64,000 nucleotides of DNA, taken from contig NC_092807.1 in assembly GCF_040954645.1 (NCBI RefSeq), positions 48,491,991 to 48,555,990 of the forward strand, read 5' to 3'. This stretch comes from Diabrotica undecimpunctata. Taxonomy: Eukaryota; Arthropoda; Insecta; Coleoptera; Chrysomelidae. The position numbers and the translations under genes are program-made. Shown here one piece after another: positions 28,175 through 39,269 of the stretch (positions are counted from its first letter, which is position 1; every line of letters begins with the position of its first letter). Under the pieces are notes generated by a model that saw only the letters and a program-made list of their open reading frames with translations, did not search any database and had not been told where the DNA came from.

Positions 28175-28490
28175 TTCAACAAGCGAAGATTATCGCGACA
28201 TAATCCTCCTACGCAAAGCGTACAAAATTTTTACTTATATACTAAATAAACGACTCCAACAATTAACTGAAAATATTGTCGAGGAATATCAAACCGTTTT
28301 CCGACAAGGAATATCTACAACTAATCTGCTAATAACAGGGAAACAAATTCTAAACAAATCGTGAGAATACGAAATTGACATCTACACCATATTTTTAGAT
28401 TTAAAACAGGCCTACGGTTCAATAAATAGACAAAAGTTAAAGGCCATTTATCAAAGAATATATAACCAACTTGTCGCAATCATATAAATG
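28175..28490 (+). pseudogene. LINE reverse transcriptase fragment
   Basis: Frames read AYAKRTKFLLIY-like text, then LTENIVEEYQTGFRQGISTT, then IDIYTIFLDLKQAYGSINR, which are the RT fingers (QxGFRxGxST) and motif A (LDLKQAYDSI) of non-LTR elements. At least two frame changes. It stops abruptly at the Pao segment near 28500. Confidence 0.65.
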
Positions 28491-28509
28491 ACGGGGTCAA
28501 CCAACTCCA

Positions 28510-28700
28510 TTAGAACCCGATGTTCTTGTTCTAATTCACGATAATCAGCAACCGCTTAATAAGTGGTTTTTGGGCAGAATTTTACAGGTTCATTCCCAAC
28601 GCGACGGGATGACTTAAGTGGCTTCCATCAGGACTTCATCAGGAACTATCAAGCAGTCAATCAGACATTTGTGTTCATTACCCTTTGTTTACGCAACTGA
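28510..28700 (+). pseudogene. BEL/Pao integrase C-terminal domain fragment
   Basis: The frame DVLVLIHDNQQPLNKWFLGR, then ILQVHSQRDGMT, a stop, then VASIRTSSGTIKQSIRHLCS matches the C-terminal domain of Pao polyproteins (GDLVLVKEDN-PP-W-LGRI, then VRTSxGxxKRPIxKLCPLP). One internal stop. It marks the 3' end of a lost BEL/Pao element. Confidence 0.7.
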
Positions 28701-28949
28701 TGTAAAACGCAAGTACTAGTTTTTAGTGGATACGTTAACCCCGTAAATAAATATGAATTTTAAAGGTAACCCTTCAAGATGGGGAAGTATGTTTAGAACT
28801 AAAGATTTAAGTCACTCCGAAAATACTTTCTTATGTTCTTAAACGTTTGTTACACGTGGCAATTACGCAAAGGCCACGATGCGTTGTATTCAATGCGTTT
28901 AACAATTTTTGACACTCTCATGTCAACCATAATTAAAAGAAGTAATAAC

Positions 28950-29483
28950 ACATCATTTTCCGGTTAGTGGTCATGCCATCAGACCGAGATTTTGCTCAAA
29001 TTGAGAAACGCCCGAGAAACCGTGCACCAGTTATTTATTCGCCAGAAAGTTGGGCAGATATTATTATGAAAGTAAATAAAAATAATCCTTTTGTTGTTAC
29101 GCAGATGATACAGAATGATTTCTCTTCTAAATAAGATTAATAAATATGCACGTTTTCCTGACAAGCAGAGCTTAGATTTTGCTGTAACATACGGCTTTCG
29201 AATTAAATCACAAAATGTTGGGTCATTTTTTATCAAAAATATTGTCAATGGAGAATATCAAGAAGTTAATGTCTTAAAAGGTGTTAATGAAAAGGTAGAT
29301 CTGTAACAATAGAGTTGTCAAACTTTAAAAAAAATACAAAGAGCCTCTGAAAATTGCAAAAAACAAAATAAAAAATATTAAAAGCCTATTACCTTATATT
29401 CCGCCTGTCTACCATACTTTTTATAATCAGCTAAAAGAAGCTACTGACAATTTAAATGAAGAAGTAAAAATTGTAGATAATTA
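28950..29483 (+). pseudogene. Family T DNA transposase, C-terminal fragment
   Basis: Contains SDRDFAQIEKRPRNRAPVIY, an ESWADIIMKVNKNNPFVV block, then LDFAVTYGFRIKSQ and a terminal IKSLLPYIPPVYHTFYNQLK. The element at 39278-41842 has the equivalent PCDRCFGVIEKFLRKKDYVF block, so both belong to the same transposase family, of which 3897-5366 covers the N-terminal part. Two frame changes; no inverted repeats found. Confidence 0.6.
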
Positions 29484-30944
29484 ATTTTATTATTTTTTTC
29501 CAATATAGTGTTACGAATTTTTAAATCGAAGGCATTTTTTTTTAAATATGCGTTTTCTTCTGTAAAATAATAAATGTTTATGCATTGTAATGACTATCAG
29601 AATCAAATATCAATAGTTATGGTTTTCTAAAGTTAAATCAATTTTTTTAAGATTTTTTTAAAACTTTAAACCTAATATTCCAGTTTTTTATTTTGTGGCT
29701 TACCATTATGTTGCAATAAGGTCTAAATATTAACAACGTTGAATTAGAAATACAAAAATATACAGTCCACTTTGTCTCTTACAATTTAAGCAACGCTTGT
29801 AAACAATTGGTTATATTTAGAATGATTCAGATAAATCAACAAGTTATCAATCTACTTTGGCTTTTATCAAGCCAATTTGGATAATACACAAATTATCCAG
29901 GTAAAACTATAGGTTTTATCCAATTTCGGGGTTTACCTGCAAAATGTAGTATAATAATATTTCATTACTCTTATTTTTAAATTGACATTATTTATTCACT
30001 ACCTGGCTGTATAAGAATTACAATTTTTTAAAGTATTTAAGTATCTACACCTTTATGTGTGTGTATGTGTAGATAGTGGATGGCATTAGAACACGTCTAT
30101 TTGCCACAAAATAATTGTATTTTTTTGTTATTATTATTAAGGATAGGATAAGGATAAAAAACATGGCCACTCGTTTCTTGTCTAGGGACCCATCAAGACA
30201 TTTTTATTAAAACAAACTAGACTAGGTCACGGGCAGGAGGTATTAACAAATGGGGTAAAACAGAGGTTTGGATTCTAATTACATTTTGTTTGTAAATACA
30301 TATGTTGTGGGGAGCCTTGTAACTGGCTCCCTACATAAGAGGGTTGAAAATCTTTTGATTCCAAGCCTTACTTCAAAGGACTTTTGATTGGATGTATCTC
30401 CATAGGTTTGGTTCTTCAGTGACCGTTGAAGGATAAGGATTGTTAATGTGAGCAAATATAGCTCCAGAGAAATAAAATTCACTTTAAGTTTATCGACTTA
30501 TAATTAACTATTTTTAGAGTAAAGAAGCCTCAACACGGCCGTAGCTGACTGTACAATATCAAATAATTCTTTCTTTATCACACTTAAAAGAGAAAACCGT
30601 ATTTATGAGAAAAATGCCCGATTTCGGCGTAGAAAAATATTTTATACATGAATTGAGAGTGTTTTAAAATGCACATGCCTCAAGGGCGGTGTGTGAGAAC
30701 GAACTGATAAAATACTACTTGATGCGTAAAAGTGAACATTACCCCTCTTGTATTTAGGTGTGAAAACTATTTAAGAGGCTGTGGCGCCAATGAGTCGGGT
30801 ATCCCGAGCAAACTTGATGAAATGACTATTTTACTTATTCTACACTAAGAAAAGTCTAAGGAATTATATTTTTATTTTATATTTTAAAACGATATGTTCA
30901 TTTCTGAAACATATATATTTAACCAAATATGAGCTAAATATCTA
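29484..30944. other. No gene seen
   Basis: About 1.5 kb. A small hairpin ggataat/attatcc occurs near 29878-29897. Nothing else is supported. Confidence 0.3.
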
Positions 30945-31113
30945 TTTTTGATTCTAAAACAAACTTGATTAGTATGTTATATATTTCTTTCTCTTGTGCT
31001 AATAAAGTAGGGATGTTAGTTGGTAGACTTACAAACTTTTTCAGTTCTTGGTACAGCATATCTGTATGTGCAGTATATTTTTGACCCTCTAAGAAAATGT
31101 GATTTATATCGGC

Positions 31114-32512
31114 TAAAGGTTTTTATGGGGAGGTAGGGCAGATCATAACAATACATAAAAAGGGAGACCAACAAATCTGTGAAAATTATAGAGGAATAAC
31201 GTTACTAAATACAACATATAAAATATTGACATGAATAATAAAAAAGAGGTTATCAAAGATCACAAAGAAGACAGTAGGACAGTACCAATGTGGATTCACA
31301 GAAGGAAGATCTACAATAGATGCAATACACACAATAAAACAAATAATGGAAAAAGCAAACGAGTATAAATTAGAATTGGAAATGTTATTCATAGACTTCA
31401 AACAGGCATTTGATTCAATTAAAAGGAACGGATTAATGACAGCACTTAAAAAATTAAAAATTCCACATAAACTCAGAAAATTAATAGAAATGACAATGAG
31501 AACTACAAAAATATGCATAAAGACATAAAGAGGAGAGACAGAGGAATTCATTATAAATAAAGGGATGAAACAAGGAGATGCCTTATCAACAACGCTATTT
31601 AATCTAGCATTAGAATATGTACTACGAAATATAAATAAAGGAAATCTCAGAACAAGAGGTGGTCAAATAATTGCATATGCAGACGATATTGCTATTATTG
31701 CAAAGAACAGAAAAATAATGAAAGAAATGCTAGAAGAAATAAGAGAGAAAGGGGAGGTAATGGGGCTAAGATTAAATCAAGAAAAGACAAAAATATTAAG
31801 TTTAGGGAAAAAACCAATGAAAGAAAAAATCAAAATAGGAAGTTCTGAGTTTGAAGAAGTAGAATACTTCAAATACCTAGGAGTTACAATAAGTAAATCC
31901 GGAGAAAGGAAATCCGAAATAAAAGAAAAAATATTAGCAGCGAATAAAGCTTATTTTGCAAACAAAACATTACTTAAAAGCAAAACACTGACTAAAAAAA
32001 GTAAGATGAGCATTTATAACACCATAATTAGGCCAATATTATTATATGCAGGAGAAACAATGACGATGGTTAAAAAAGATGAAGTAGACTTAAGAATAGC
32101 AGAGAGAAAGATTATGAGAACCATACTAGGACCAATCAGAACAGAGCAAAATGAATATAGAAGCAGAACAAATGCAGAAATTAAGGAAGAACTTAAGGAA
32201 GACATCGTAACTAAAATAAAGCAATGCAGAGTTAGATGGTTAGGTCAGATTTGGCGAGCAGGCGATGAGGCAGTGACATACGCAATGATAGAATGGAATC
32301 CAGGAGGAAAAAAGAGAAGGGGAAGACCGAGATCAAAGTGGCTGCAAGAAGTTGAAGAAGACCTCCAAAGGGCAGGAGTCAGAGAATGGAGAGGAAGAAC
32401 TAGAGACAGGAAAAAATGGAGAGATATTTTCAAGAAGATAAGATAAACAAAAAAGACTGATCCACTTAAGAAATCGGATCTATATAATGGCTATACACTG
32501 GGGTGTATAGCC

Positions 32513-32571
<59 letters not shown>

Positions 32572-32581
32572 GTTTTTATGG
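31114..32581 (+). mobile_element. LINE insertion with (TA)n tail and 15-bp target duplication
   Basis: Flanked by taaaggtttttatgg at 31114-31128 and 32567-32581, inside the RNase H LINE. The body (31129-32446) is a 5'-truncated RT: NYRGITLLNTTYKILT, QCGFTEGRSTIDAIHTIKQI, IDFKQAFDSIKRNGL, GMKQGDALSTTLFNLALEYV, catalytic YADD in AYADDIAII (about 31680), YFKYLGVTISKSGE, RWLGQIWRAGDEAVTYAMI and GRPRSKWLQEVEEDLQRAG. Two stops (about 31232 and 31526) inactivate it. The 3' end is a short untranslated region running into (TA)n (32515-32566), which serves as the tail. Confidence 0.92.
32515..32566. repeat. (TA)n tract, 3' tail of LINE
   Basis: Lies between the LINE 3' untranslated region and the downstream target duplication. 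Confidence 0.95.
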
Positions 32582-34960
32582 ACAGTGAGGACAACACGGA
32601 GAATCTAAGATACCAATCCTAAACAAATGTGCTGGAAGGCGACCATGATTAAGTTTTAAAAGTGATATAATTATTGATGACATATAGGTATCTATTATAA
32701 TCCCACGAATTGATGTGAGGAACGTTCGTCGGTAAAACCAGTTAAAGTGTAAAATAGAGGTTCTCTGATGTAGTTGAAAATTTACTGTACTGAGTTTCCC
32801 ATCTAACCCTAACATCAGCCTTATATAAATTAATAAGATCTGATGAGTTGCACATGTTTACTCTCAATTCTGAGTCAAGTGCTTTTTTAGCTGCGAGATC
32901 AACTGCTTCATTCCCAGTTATCCCTGAATGACCTCTAACCCAGACTAATGTAACTCGTACACCATACTCCTGCAGTTTATATATACTATGTTTCATAGAT
33001 AGAAGAATATTGTTGTGATAATGCTTAAAAGGAGGGCTTTTAATGGCGTCCAAAACTGAGAGAGAGTCTGTTACAATTACCACAGATAAAGGTAAATTCA
33101 TTTCGCACCAATCTAAAGCTTTCCTAATAGCTATAGCTTCTGCACTAAAAATCGATAAATAATGTGGGACTTGATATTGCTTAACATGGTTAATATTAGT
33201 ATTAGAAACTAAAAATGCACAGCCTGTTTTAAATCTTTTTTTTTTTGATCCATTAGTATAGATGATGATTTTATTCTCTCCTAAATTACAGAGTATAGAT
33301 TTGAAAATTAATTTTGGTGGAAATATATTATCTGGATATTTTGAAATTACAATGGTTGGTTTAAAAATTAAGGCTAGAAAATTAATGTCGTAAACAGGAT
33401 ATTTTTTTAGACTATGTATTAGTTCTTTATGTCTCTCAGTGTCAATAAAAGCATCAGCCAGCGGGGGAGACGTTTTAACTCTCCAATATTTGTTTGTAAG
33501 GTTCTGGGCTGCTATATTTGATATTTTTTTGGCCATAAATGTACTAAACGTCCTATAATTTATTAGCTGTTTATTAGCTAAATACTCTCTTCGAAGGCAC
33601 AAAGGCGGTTCTTGTGCTTCAGCGAGAACTGCATCAATAATTGCCGTATATTGAATTCTCTCTAAGATTAATAAGTTTGATTTGCTAATTGAGGCATAAA
33701 TAGTACATCCATAATCCATTATTGAGCGGATGTATGACTTATAAAAAGTAGGGATATTTTAACATCTGCACCCCATTTATATTTCGAAACACGCAAAATG
33801 TTGAGCCTTTTCTCACATTTTTGCTTTACGTATTTTATGTGGCTGGTCCATAGGAGTTTATTATCAATATAGATGCCAAGATATTTATATTCTTTTACTA
33901 TGGGTATAGTAAAATCACCTATGGTAATCAAATCAGGTGTTTTAAGTCTGTGCCTAGTAAGACACATAACCGCTTTCTTTTGCTGTGAAAAACTAAAACC
34001 CATAGTATGTAACCAATCACGCATGGGGCAAAAAATATACTCTAAATCTGTAATACATCGTTCATATGAACTATGGATAGTATAGAAATAAATATCATCC
34101 GCGTACTGAATACCTTTTATAGTGTCATCCATCAAACTATGCAGCTCTGCTGTGTAAACATTAAATAAAAGTGGACGCAATATTGATCCCTGCGGCAAAC
34201 CGTTACATACTGTTCTTGGTCCGTGGAGTACATTTTTGTGGTCACGAATATAAATCTTTTTATTTAGAAACAAATTTATTAAGGTATTTGATACCTGGTT
34301 GCTGATACCCATTTTACACAATTTTGTTTTTAAAATACTTAAATCAACCACATCATATGCACCTTTAGGTCAACAAATAGGCATAACATGTATTTGTTAT
34401 CAGATAAGCATATTTGTGCATCTGTAACCATATGGGTCAATGCATCTATAGTACTACGGCCTCTCTGAAATCCATACTGTGTAGTGGGTAGGAGAGAATT
34501 GCTTTCAATAAAATATTCTAGGCGAAATTTAATCATGCGTTCAAAAGTCTTGATCAGACAAGACATTAACGATATAGGTCGATATGATGATCGTAATTTT
34601 GGATCTTTAAATGGCTTTTTTATTAAACATATAACAATTTTTTTTTTAATTCTCAGCCTAATCTTGTTTTAACCACCAGTTGTTAAAATTTTTTAAAATT
34701 ATTTGTTTAGCTGAAACTGGAAAATTGTGTAAAATTTTATATGTGAAACCATCCAAACCGGGACCCGTGCTTCTGGTTTGTTTTAATGCGAAAAATAACT
34801 CTGAATAGGTAAAAGCTTTAGACATAGTATCTTAAGTAGAATAAAAATGAAAATTTTTTGGATTCTCGACATCGACATTAGACACCCAAGGCGGGGCCAG
34901 CTGATTCAGAACATCCTCAATTAAATCTTCGTGCAATGGAATTACACCTTTATATTTATC

Positions 34961-36387
34961 TATTTATTTTGCATACTTTTTTATTTAAAGTAAATATTAT
35001 TTTACTACAATATAATTTATAATTTAAGTTAAATATAAATATAAACTTTAATTTTATTTTGTATTCACAAATATTAATAAAAATAGTTTACATAATCTAA
35101 TTTGTATGCAACGCGGGGTTTCTACATAGATATTTCTAGGTATACAATTAGAATTGCACATTCTCTCGAGATTAATAAGATTGGCGACTACTGCGTCGCG
35201 AATACCAAAAGCCGAATTTTAGGTAATAATGACATACATAAATTCTGCACTGCACACAATTCTCTTTGGAAATTTCGAAAATGAAACACCATAAAATTGA
35301 TTTAATTTAAATGGGAAGCTAAATTGCTGTAGGTATAATAAAATATAGGAAATATCGAGAATTTATGTAAAATTTTATTAATTCTACTTGTTATGAACGA
35401 CAAACTTATAAGTGAGAAGAGAGACTTCATACTCTGTAGGCGAACAGATCAGTTTGAATATGTAATAGAAAGTTAAGCTAGTTTGCGTTAAAAGAGGATT
35501 TATGAATATCAATGGTGAGTTAGAGTTTAGAGAAGAAATTTAAGAAACTAGAGATTAGAGTAGAAAGAAAACTTTTACTATGGTCTGACCGATGTGTTGG
35601 CCATAATAATAATTAGAAGATGATTTTATTATGTCACTATCTAATTTCAGCAAAGTTATTTACAGAATACAGAAGTAATTTAAAAATTTTTGGTATCAGC
35701 ACACAGTTTCTACCATGTGATAGGAATTTTGCGTTCATCAAAGAGATGAAAAAAAAGTCAGCTATATTCCACCCAAAATATAATTAAGCTAATTAAATCA
35801 GCAAGATTAAGATACTAGGTTGAAGTAGTTAAAATAAAACAGGAGGGTTTTGTTTAGTTGACCTAAGTTGAGAGTCAAAATAAAAAACAAAACATTAATA
35901 TAACAGAAGCACTCTGGATACAGGTCACAGGAAACGACTCAACTCTCCTGCGGATAAGACAAACATATTACAACCCTTGCAGACACAACCTTTGCTAAAG
36001 AGACCAAGAGGACGAGCTGAAGTTCGAAATATACTTTACAAGCTCATTGAATCAGAAGCCCTGCCTCCACTGTATAGCGAACCGTTGAGTGTTTCTGATA
36101 AGAAAAAAGCAGACTTTCTAAAAATGACTTAATGTTTAAAAGAAGAGTATAGATAATTTTATTGTAAATTACTTGCACTTAATAACTTAATCTAATTTTG
36201 TTTCTTTACTAGATACCTAACGTTTAACGAGAATAATTTTTTTTACTTTTCAGTTTTTCGTATTTTCAATTAACTATAATTTTGGAACATTTTAATAATG
36301 CTCGTATTTTACTAGGTTAAAATTGTTGCGATGCATATTATTTGTAAGTATGTTCTATTAGCGGACAAACGTTGCACTGTCAGTCAA
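34961..36387. other. Mostly no gene; one coding-like scrap
   Basis: Around 35990-36130 the plus strand reads KRPRGRAEVRNILYKLIESE followed by ALPPLYSEPLSVSDKKKADF to a stop. It looks like protein but I do not recognise it. The remainder is A+T-rich without support for any feature. Confidence 0.25.
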
Positions 36388-36420
36388 CAAACCGAAAAGA
36401 CAAACTGTCTTTTCGGTTTG
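36388..36420. repeat. Perfect 15-bp hairpin, 3-nt loop
   Basis: caaaccgaaaagaca and its exact complement flank aac. Confidence 0.95.
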
Positions 36421-36524
36421 AATCTGAATAACAAATTAACTAATTTGTGCTCCAATTCCATAATATATGGCTTTTATTTCATTAGATCAATAACAAGCAA
36501 CCAATCTTTGCCTACATATAAATA

Positions 36525-36525
36525 T

Positions 36526-36560
<35 letters not shown>
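36525..36560. repeat. (ATC)n microsatellite
   Basis: About 12 ATC units. Confidence 0.95.
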
Positions 36561-36650
36561 TCTTAGCATAGTCTACCAATTATAGTGCAGCTTTCCTTAG
36601 ATAGTCATTCTTTATTTTTGCCCACGATTGTTCAAAATTCGGTTTTTTGT

Positions 36651-36653
<3 letters not shown>

Positions 36654-36742
<89 letters not shown>
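36654..36742. repeat. (TA)n microsatellite
   Basis: About 89 bp. Confidence 0.97.
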
Positions 36743-36747
<5 letters not shown>

Positions 36748-37243
36748 CTTATTTGTAGCAGAAGTGTCTCTTTCTTAAGAGTATATTCTAATAAAGAACC
36801 ACTTAAATATCTGAACTCAATGGCATACCTCACTGGAGTCCAACCTTGGCCATCTTACAAAACTTCTTTTTCCAGTTTTCCCAATCAGAATGGATTGTAT
36901 ATTTTATAAGCATTGATCGGTAGCAATCGATATATGATCGATTGGTACAGTTATGCTACACGTTTCAGATTTTTGTTTTTTATTTGATGTGTTACCCTTT
37001 CTAAGATTTGTTCTAATACGTTCATTGAGACATCAGTTGTATACGTTTGTGATTCTTCAGTGTGAGCACTTTGCTGTTCCAATAAAAAATCCTTAAACTG
37101 TATATTTCCATCTTTATCCATATAAAATTTTTAAGTATCTTCATCTAAGATAATCCACAATTTTTTGTAGTACTCTTTTTTGTTAAAACTCTTATTACTT
37201 TTTAAAAAGCTGTTGTAGCCTGTATTTTTTTGTAATTAAAAAT
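36743..37243. other. No gene seen
   Basis: Spacer without a supported feature, up to the LINE target duplication. Confidence 0.25.
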
Positions 37244-39248
37244 AGTTGGAATTATATATATATATTTAGGGATTCCACAGTATTCACTGCCTTCCCTCGC
37301 TCAACCGTTTCCATCTCTCTCTGTTGTTCCATTCTCCATCGTTTAGTCCTCTCTTACTCATGGCGTCGTCTACTTCGTTCCTCCAGGATTTTCGGGGTCG
37401 TCCTCTTTTCCTCCTTCCTATGGGGCTTCATTCGGTTATTCTCTTTATCCATCTGCTGTCGCTAGTTTTTCTTACATGTCCATACCACTTTAGTCTTTTT
37501 TGTTCTATATATGTTAGTATGTCTGTTTCTATTGATGTTCTTTGCTTTATTTCGTCATTACTTCTCCTATCCATTCTTGTTACTCTGCAGCATCTTCGCA
37601 GGCATTCCATCTCTTTTGCTACTATCTTACTGCTGTTTTTCTTGTTTATGATCCAATCTTTAGCCCCATATGTCAGAATACTTCGCACTAATGTTTTATA
37701 AATCTGCGTTTTTGTCTTCATATTTAGGTGTCTATCCCACCATACTGAGTTAAGTTGTCGGATTGCTATTCTTGTTTGTCCTAATCTTTGTGTAATTTCT
37801 TCCTCTGTTGTTGCCTTTTTCGTGATTATAAACCCCAGGTATTTGAATTTATCCTTTCCTTTGATTGTTACGTTGTCATCAATCTGTAGATCTTCTATGT
37901 CTTCTTCGCTTGTAGATAGGTACTCTGTTTTCGCGAGGTTAATATCTAGGCCAGCCTTGGTATATTCTTCTTGTAGTTTCTTCATCATGTAGCTGAGGTC
38001 GTCTTGGTCTTGTGCAATCACTACTTGATCGTCTGCAAAACTTAATGTATATAGGTATTCGTTCCGTACCAGTACTCCCATGCCTTCGCATTTTCTTTTC
38101 CATGTAGTCAAGGCTTTTTCTAAGTATATTTTAAATATAGTTGGAGATGTGGAACAACCCTGCAGGAGCCCTTTTGTTGTGGTGAAGTCTCCTATGATTC
38201 TTGTTCCCATTTTAATGGACACTTTATTTTCTTTATACAGAGCTTTTGTAGCTTCTATAAGTTCCGTCTGTATTTCTAATTTGTACATTGCCTCCCATAG
38301 TTCTGACCTTGGTACAGAGTCATACGCCTTTCTCAGGTCCACAAATGACAAGTGTATATCTCTATTTTTTGCTTTTTTTTTCAACAGTTGTTCCAGTGTG
38401 TATATGTGGTCTATGCATGATCTTCCTGCCGTAAAGCCTGCCTGATCCTCTCCGATTTTGCCTTTTATCGCTTGCTCTATCTTTTCTCGCAGTATCTTCC
38501 CATATAATCTTCCTATTGATGATAATTTCGCTTATTCCTCTGTAGTTTTCGCATCGTTTTCTATCTCCTTTCTTAAATATAGATGTCATATATACCGCCG
38601 TCCATTCCTTTGGGAGCTGTTCTCCATTTATGGCTTTCTGAAATATCCATTGTATCATCCGGTGTAATTTTTTTGATCCGTATTTTATAAGCTCAGGTGT
38701 GATGCCTCCAGGTCCCGGTGCTTTCTTATTTTTGATTGCTTTTATGGCCGTTCTCATTTCCCTATCTGTTATTTCTATTTCTTGTTGTGGGAATATGCTT
38801 CGTCTTCGCCTTTTTTCTTTTCCAATGAATTGTGGTCTTTGTTCTGTTAATAGTTCCTTGTAGTAGTCCTTCCATTCTTTGTCCTGTATATTTCCCAATT
38901 TAATTTTTTCTTTTGAGTTTTGTTTCAATCCTTTCAGTACTTTCCATGACTCCGAAGTTCTTGTACCTCCTATATATGTTTCAATATTTAAGCAGATTCT
39001 TTCCCATTCTTCATTCTTTTGCTGTGTTATTTGTTTTTTCACTTCTCTATCTTTTTCTCTATATTCTTTATAAACTTCATCGTTGTTTGTAGTCAGCCAT
39101 TGTCTGTATAGTTGCTTTCTTTCTTGAATTATTCTTTTTGTTGGTTCATTTATTTCATAATAGTGCTGTTTATTTGTTATATGTTCTTTTTCCCCAAGGG
39201 CTTCGAATGCTGCTTACTTTATAGGTTGGAATTATAGTTGGAATTATA
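37244..39248 (-). mobile_element. LINE insertion, 15-bp target duplication, (TA)n tail
   Basis: Flanked by atagttggaattata at 37244-37258 and 39234-39248. The minus-strand body encodes a non-LTR RT: KAIKNKKAPGPGGITPELIK (38720), QLPKEWTAVYMTSIFKKGDR (38600), then after a frameshift near 38450 FVDLRKAYDSVPRSELWEAM (38330), QGCSTSPTIFKIYLEKALTT, catalytic FADD in SFADDQVVIA (about 38030), KYLGFIITKKATTEE, LKWYGHVRKTSDSRW, and after a second shift near 37430 GRRKRGRPRKSWRNEVDDA with WNNRERWKRL. It is the same clade as 43099-44273. Its 3' end carries a short (TA)n tail (37255-37266). Confidence 0.9.
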
Positions 39249-39269
39249 AAGGTTTCATTTTTCTTGGCG

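Larger units (their letters stand above)
30945..34960 (-). pseudogene. LINE with RT and RNase H (I/R1-like), interrupted by a second LINE
   Basis: Minus strand, from about 34960: RSTGPGLDGFTYKIL, SSYRPISLMSCLIKTFERMI, TTQYGFQRGRSTIDALTHMV, PQGSILRPLLFNVYTAELHS, catalytic YADD (about 34105), KYLGIYIDNKLLWTSHIKYV; then from 33719 the connection, and an RNase H domain (IIYTNGS near 33260, SAEAIAIRKALDW, IVTDSLSVLDAI, VRGHSGITGNEAVDLAAKKA); then a Cys knuckle CCPHC at about 32590. The frame resumes beyond the inserted LINE at 31128 with ADINHIFLEGQKY and ends near 30945. Two frame breaks and a few stops. Three of four RNase H acidic positions are visible, the first as TNGS instead of TDGS. Confidence 0.9.

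Noticed and set aside
32742..33719. Stand-alone RNase H gene
   Set aside because: The domain follows RT in order on the same strand and is part of one LINE ORF2.
36525..36560. CRISPR-like short repeats
   Set aside because: A simple (ATC)n microsatellite; no spacers, and the setting is eukaryotic.
37324..37701. Plus-strand hydrophobic protein of 125 residues
   Set aside because: Antisense shadow of the LINE C-terminal coding region; Ser/Leu/Phe-rich composition is typical of such shadows.
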